Under the pieces are notes generated by a model. The model was not told where the DNA came from, did not search any database, and saw only the letters and a program-made list of their open reading frames with translations. The translations under genes were made by a program, and so were the position numbers. A stretch of 64,000 nt of DNA from positions 186,001-250,000 of the forward strand of contig CAKUBV010000003.1 of NCBI GenBank assembly GCA_934643455.1, in the 5' to 3' direction. Source of the DNA: Candidatus Proelusimicrobium excrementi. GTDB lineage: Bacteria; Elusimicrobiota; Elusimicrobia; Elusimicrobiales; Elusimicrobiaceae. Below are positions 61,367 through 64,000 of this stretch, piece by piece; the first letter of the stretch is position 1, and every line of letters starts with the position of its first letter.

Positions 61367-62431
61367 TTATTTACCGCTTCCTCTTTTTAAATTGCCCAAG
61401 CTTTCGTCCAAAGCTATTTTGGCCGCCGTGCCGATTTCCTGCACCAAATGTATGGGGCCGTGTTTTTCTTCTTCCGTGCCCTGCGGTACGTTGTAGCGTT
61501 TTATCTCGTCGATGATTTTTAAAGCCACCAGCAAAGCTTTGCTGCCCTTTTCGCCGCTGGGGCCGGGCGTTTTATCGTTTTTAATGCAGTCTACGAAGTG
61601 TAAAATTTCGGAAGTTATGGGCATTTGTTTGTCAACCGCGGGGTAAATTACGTCTATATCATTTAAGGATTTTATTACGGGCACTTTCTTTTTGTAAATT
61701 TTCACTCTTGCGTTCATGAAGTCTACGGAAATATAAGCGTTTTCCTGATATAAATTCATGTAGCGGGAGCGCTCAAAACTGGCCCTGCTGGCCGTAACGT
61801 CGGCGGTGCAGCCGTTGGCGAATTTAAGGCGTACGTTGGCGATGTCTTCATGCGCGGAAAATGCGCTTAAGCCTACCGCGTCTATGGAAACGACGTCGGA
61901 TTTAAGCATGGTAAGCAAAAGGTCTATATCGTGAATCATAAGGTCAAGCACGACGCCGATATTGGCCATTCTGGGGTCATAAGGCCCAAGGCGTTTTATG
62001 GCGATAAATTTAGGGTCTTTTATATATTTGAAAGCTTCCAGTACAGCCGGATTGAATCTTTCCACATGGCCTATTTGCAAAATTACGTTTTTTTCATGCG
62101 CTTTCGCGATAAGCTCCCTCGCCTGCTCCATGGTGGAGGCTATCGGCTTTTCCATGAGGGTGTTTACTTTGTGTTCAAGGCAGTACATGCCTATTTGATG
62201 ATGCAGTTCCGTAGGCGCGGCTACTATTACCGCATCCACCTGCGGGATTAAATCTTCGTAACGGGTATAAGCCGTGGAATTATATTCCCAGGCGAGTTTC
62301 TGCGCGCGCATAGGGTCCCTGTCGCAAACGCCTACAAGTTCTATGCCGCTCATTTTGGATAATGTTCTTACGTGGAAAGTACCTATTTTGCCGGCGCCGA
62401 TGACGCCGAATCTTATTTTTTTATCGCTCAT
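61367..62431 (-). CDS. Gfo/Idh/MocA-family dehydrogenase, possibly for UDP-sugar modification
   Basis: The 354-residue NAD(P)-dependent sugar dehydrogenase has the Rossmann start FGVIGAGKIGTFHVRTLSKM and EKPIASTMEQA with the catalytic Lys, then GHVERFNPAVLEAF and DLMIHDIDLLL with the catalytic His. It precedes lpxB with a two-base gap. Similar genes next to lpxA/lpxB include GnnA, which oxidises UDP-GlcNAc so that amide-linked lipid A precursors can be made. That role is an inference, since no GnnB-like aminotransferase is visible here. Confidence 0.85.
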   Translation of the reverse strand: MSDKKIRFGVIGAGKIGTFHVRTLSKMSGIELVGVCDRDPMRAQKLAWEYNSTAYTRYEDLIPQVDAVIVAAPTELHHQIGMYCLEHKVNTLMEKPIASTMEQARELIAKAHEKNVILQIGHVERFNPAVLEAFKYIKDPKFIAIKRLGPYDPRMANIGVVLDLMIHDIDLLLTMLKSDVVSIDAVGLSAFSAHEDIANVRLKFANGCTADVTASRASFERSRYMNLYQENAYISVDFMNARVKIYKKKVPVIKSLNDIDVIYPAVDKQMPITSEILHFVDCIKNDKTPGPSGEKGSKALLVALKIIDEIKRYNVPQGTEEEKHGPIHLVQEIGTAAKIALDESLGNLKRGSGK

Positions 62432-62519
62432 ATAAAATACCTCGTATTTTTCATTATAGCATTTAGGGCAAGCGGGCCGTAAACAATTTTGCCCGAAAAC
62501 GGGCCTTATATATATTTGT

Positions 62520-62525
62520 TATAAT
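62520..62525 (+). promoter_or_regulatory. -10 element of ndk
   Basis: TATAAT ends seven bases before the ATG at 62533. An earlier in-frame ATG (62524) overlaps the hexamer itself and is therefore unlikely to be transcribed. Confidence 0.55.
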
Positions 62526-62532
62526 GAATTAT

Positions 62533-62979
62533 ATGAAAGAAAGAACTTTAATTTTAATCAAACCCGACGCCATAAGCAAAAAACTTACCGGCGTTATTTT
62601 GGACCGTCTTTTGCATTTGGGCCTTGAAATGAAAGGCGCAAAAGTAAGAGAAATGACGGAAGAACTTGCCCGCGAGCATTATTCCAATTTGGCCGGCAAA
62701 CCTTTTTTGCCGAGCGTCATTTCTTTTATGCGCGGCGATTTAAACGGCATAACCGATCACCGCATTTACGCCTTTGTTTTTGAAGGCGAAGACGCTATTT
62801 CAAAAGTGCGCGCGGCTTTGGGGGCGACCGATCCCGCTAAAGCCGACCCTTGGACTATAAGGGGCGCGTTCGGCTGCTTTAAAGACGGCGTAATGCAAAA
62901 CTGCGTACACGCTTCCGGCTGTAAGGAAGACGCCGAAAGGGAGATAAACCTCTGGTTTAATCCCGGGGAAGTGCTGTAA
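62533..62979 (+). CDS. ndk: nucleoside diphosphate kinase
   Basis: About 148 residues starting MKERTLILIKPDAISKK, with the ATP-binding Lys. The active-site His is in CVHASGCKEDAEREI; the family motif is N-x-x-H-(G/A)-S-D, and here Cys replaces the usual Asp after HASG. The rest (REMTEELAREHYSNLAGKPFLPSVISFMRGD and GATDPAKADPWTIRGAFG) is standard. It transfers the gamma phosphate between NTPs. Its stop overlaps the next start by one base (TAATG). Confidence 0.95.
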   Translation: MKERTLILIKPDAISKKLTGVILDRLLHLGLEMKGAKVREMTEELAREHYSNLAGKPFLPSVISFMRGDLNGITDHRIYAFVFEGEDAISKVRAALGATDPAKADPWTIRGAFGCFKDGVMQNCVHASGCKEDAEREINLWFNPGEVL

Positions 62980-63809
62980 TGCGGTTTAAAATCCCGCTTA
63001 TTTGCATTGTTTTGACGCTTTTATCCTGCGCGGGCTTCGCGCAGGATAAAGTCGTTTTGCAAACCGAGGACCGCTGGAAGCTTGAAGCTTTGTATAATCC
63101 GGCGGAAAACGGCAAATACGTCATACTCCTGCACGATTTGGGCAGACGCAAAGAGGATTTCCCTTCTTTCAGCAAGGCTTTATCCGGGGCCGGCTTCGGC
63201 TATTTAAGCGTAGATTTAAGGGGCCACGGCCGCAGTACCAATATTAATATACAGAAAATTTTTAAAAAGACCGGCGCGGACAATGAATTTAACCAAATGA
63301 GCCGCGACGTCGACGCCGCGGTAGCTTATTTAAAAAACAAAGGCGCGGCGGAAAGCGATATCTTTATCTTGGGTGCGGGGCTGGGCGCGAACGTGGCCGC
63401 CAAATCCCTTCCTTTTCATCCCAGAATCGGCGGCGTGATTTTACTTACGCCGGCTCTTAAAAACAGGGACGTCCTTTCCATGGGCGGCATAAAAACTTTC
63501 AAAGGCCCGGTGTTTATAGGCGTATCCTCAACGGACAGAAAACAATTTATGGAAGCCAGCTTCATAAGAAACGCTGCTTATTTGGCTTCCGGCAAAGGCA
63601 AAGTTACTTTTATGACGGCCTACAATTTAAAAGGCGTCGATATGCTGGACAGATACCTTACCCAGGAAGTGCTTCAATGGCTTAAAACACCTCAGCTGCC
63701 GGAAATTCTGCCCGATTCCGTTTCCGTGGAAGAAGACTACGGCGGAGAATCCTTCGGCGAAGCCGTTAGCGGCATGACTATGGGCGATGTTTTAAAATCT
63801 TTGGACTGA
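62979..63809 (+). CDS. exported alpha/beta-hydrolase-fold protein lacking the usual nucleophile
   Basis: The 276-residue protein has a signal peptide (to about GFAQ). The fold is clear: VILLHDLGRRKEDF (oxyanion HxLG), LSVDLRGHGRS, then the elbow ILGAGLGANVAAKSL, where classical members have GxSxG. Here the middle residue is Gly, so the catalytic Ser is missing. A possible later acid or base residue does not compensate. It may be inactive or bind rather than cleave. It is coupled to ndk by a one-base overlap. Confidence 0.8.
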   Translation: MRFKIPLICIVLTLLSCAGFAQDKVVLQTEDRWKLEALYNPAENGKYVILLHDLGRRKEDFPSFSKALSGAGFGYLSVDLRGHGRSTNINIQKIFKKTGADNEFNQMSRDVDAAVAYLKNKGAAESDIFILGAGLGANVAAKSLPFHPRIGGVILLTPALKNRDVLSMGGIKTFKGPVFIGVSSTDRKQFMEASFIRNAAYLASGKGKVTFMTAYNLKGVDMLDRYLTQEVLQWLKTPQLPEILPDSVSVEEDYGGESFGEAVSGMTMGDVLKSLD

Positions 63810-63812
63810 ATT

Positions 63813-64000
63813 ATGAATAAAAAAATTCTCCCGCCGAAACGGCAGGATTTGCCTCAAACGGAGGAACTTAACGCGCAAACGGTTAATTTCAGTTTCGCCG
63901 GTTCTTCAAAGATGTTTGACCAAATGCAGAGGGAGAATTTAAACGCCGTAAAAGCCGTCGCCAAAGCCAAAAAACAAATAACTGCCGCGGCCGAACTTAC
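63813..64000 (+). CDS. 5' part of an uncharacterised gene running off the right edge
   Basis: The frame opens at the ATG at 63813, three bases after the preceding stop, and is still open at the window end. The visible residues (MNKKILPPKRQDLPQTEELNA, then MFDQMQRENLNAVKAVAKAKKQI) are hydrophilic and partly helical, without a signal peptide. No family is recognisable from 62 residues. Confidence 0.6.
   Translation, partial: MNKKILPPKRQDLPQTEELNAQTVNFSFAGSSKMFDQMQRENLNAVKAVAKAKKQITAAAEL

Overview
The window reads as a chromosomal segment of a Gram-negative, strictly anaerobic bacterium. An outer membrane is implied by lpxB, several signal-peptide beta-barrel proteins, a FadL-type porin, an Omp85-like protein and a TolC-like protein. 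Anaerobic life is implied by rubrerythrin with a PerR/Fur-type regulator, a ferritin-like protein, an oxygen-sensitive class I two-subunit fumarase and a malic enzyme. Gene content, the Ala/Lys-rich code usage and the archaeal-length PurA are compatible with a gut Elusimicrobiota-type organism, but that assignment is inference and no marker here proves it.

Layout. 1-9.3 kb: SGNH lipoprotein, Lys/Ala-repeat secreted protein, membrane GGDEF-EAL protein, copper ATPase with a fused CopZ-like tail, NAD synthetase and an AI-2E-type permease. 9.4-17.9 kb: phosphopentomutase, a locus scarred by a 207-bp inverted copy of a patatin gene fragment, OM barrels, MscS channel, FadL porin, split chromate transporter and HAD phosphatase. 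18-21.3 kb: fur/rubrerythrin, Omp85-like protein, ferritin-like protein. 21.4-34.9 kb: guaBA, a YrbL-like kinase, CsoR-type regulator converging on a DmeF-like CDF exporter, GNAT, tRNA-Asp, murB/pgm, a secreted coiled-coil protein and purB-purA. 35-41.5 kb: three large single-anchor, low-complexity membrane proteins that look like diverged paralogues, with an ankyrin-repeat protein between the first two. 41.5-49.3 kb: malic enzyme, fumarase alpha and beta, then a tightly packed envelope operon (lipoprotein, barrel, HAMP protein, TolC-like, patatin, TPR). 49.4-56.4 kb: psd-pssA, tRNA-Leu, YacP-like nuclease, tRNA-fMet, HxlR/cupin pair, a glycosyltransferase and MurJ-like flippase, gatB. 56.4-57.6 kb: a gene-free tandem array of about 184-bp units, each built round a 119-123-nt imperfect palindrome whose arms covary between units. 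57.6-64 kb: Cys-rich secreted protein, zinc-ribbon protein, short Rel, lpxB, Gfo/Idh dehydrogenase, ndk, alpha/beta hydrolase and a partial gene.

The metabolic genes group sensibly: guaBA and purBA complete both branches from IMP to GMP and AMP; malic enzyme and fumarase form a C4-acid module; psd-pssA make phosphatidylethanolamine; lpxB with the Gfo/Idh gene point to lipid A. Many genes have a -10 hexamer ending 7-9 nt before the start codon with no Shine-Dalgarno sequence, suggesting leaderless transcripts, while genes inside operons carry ordinary GGAG-type sites.

Most worth a second look: the covarying hairpin array, the three-paralogue envelope cluster, the inverted patatin duplication 36 kb from its source, the internal ribosome-binding site that would release a CopZ-like protein from copA, and the leaderless/bidirectional promoters.
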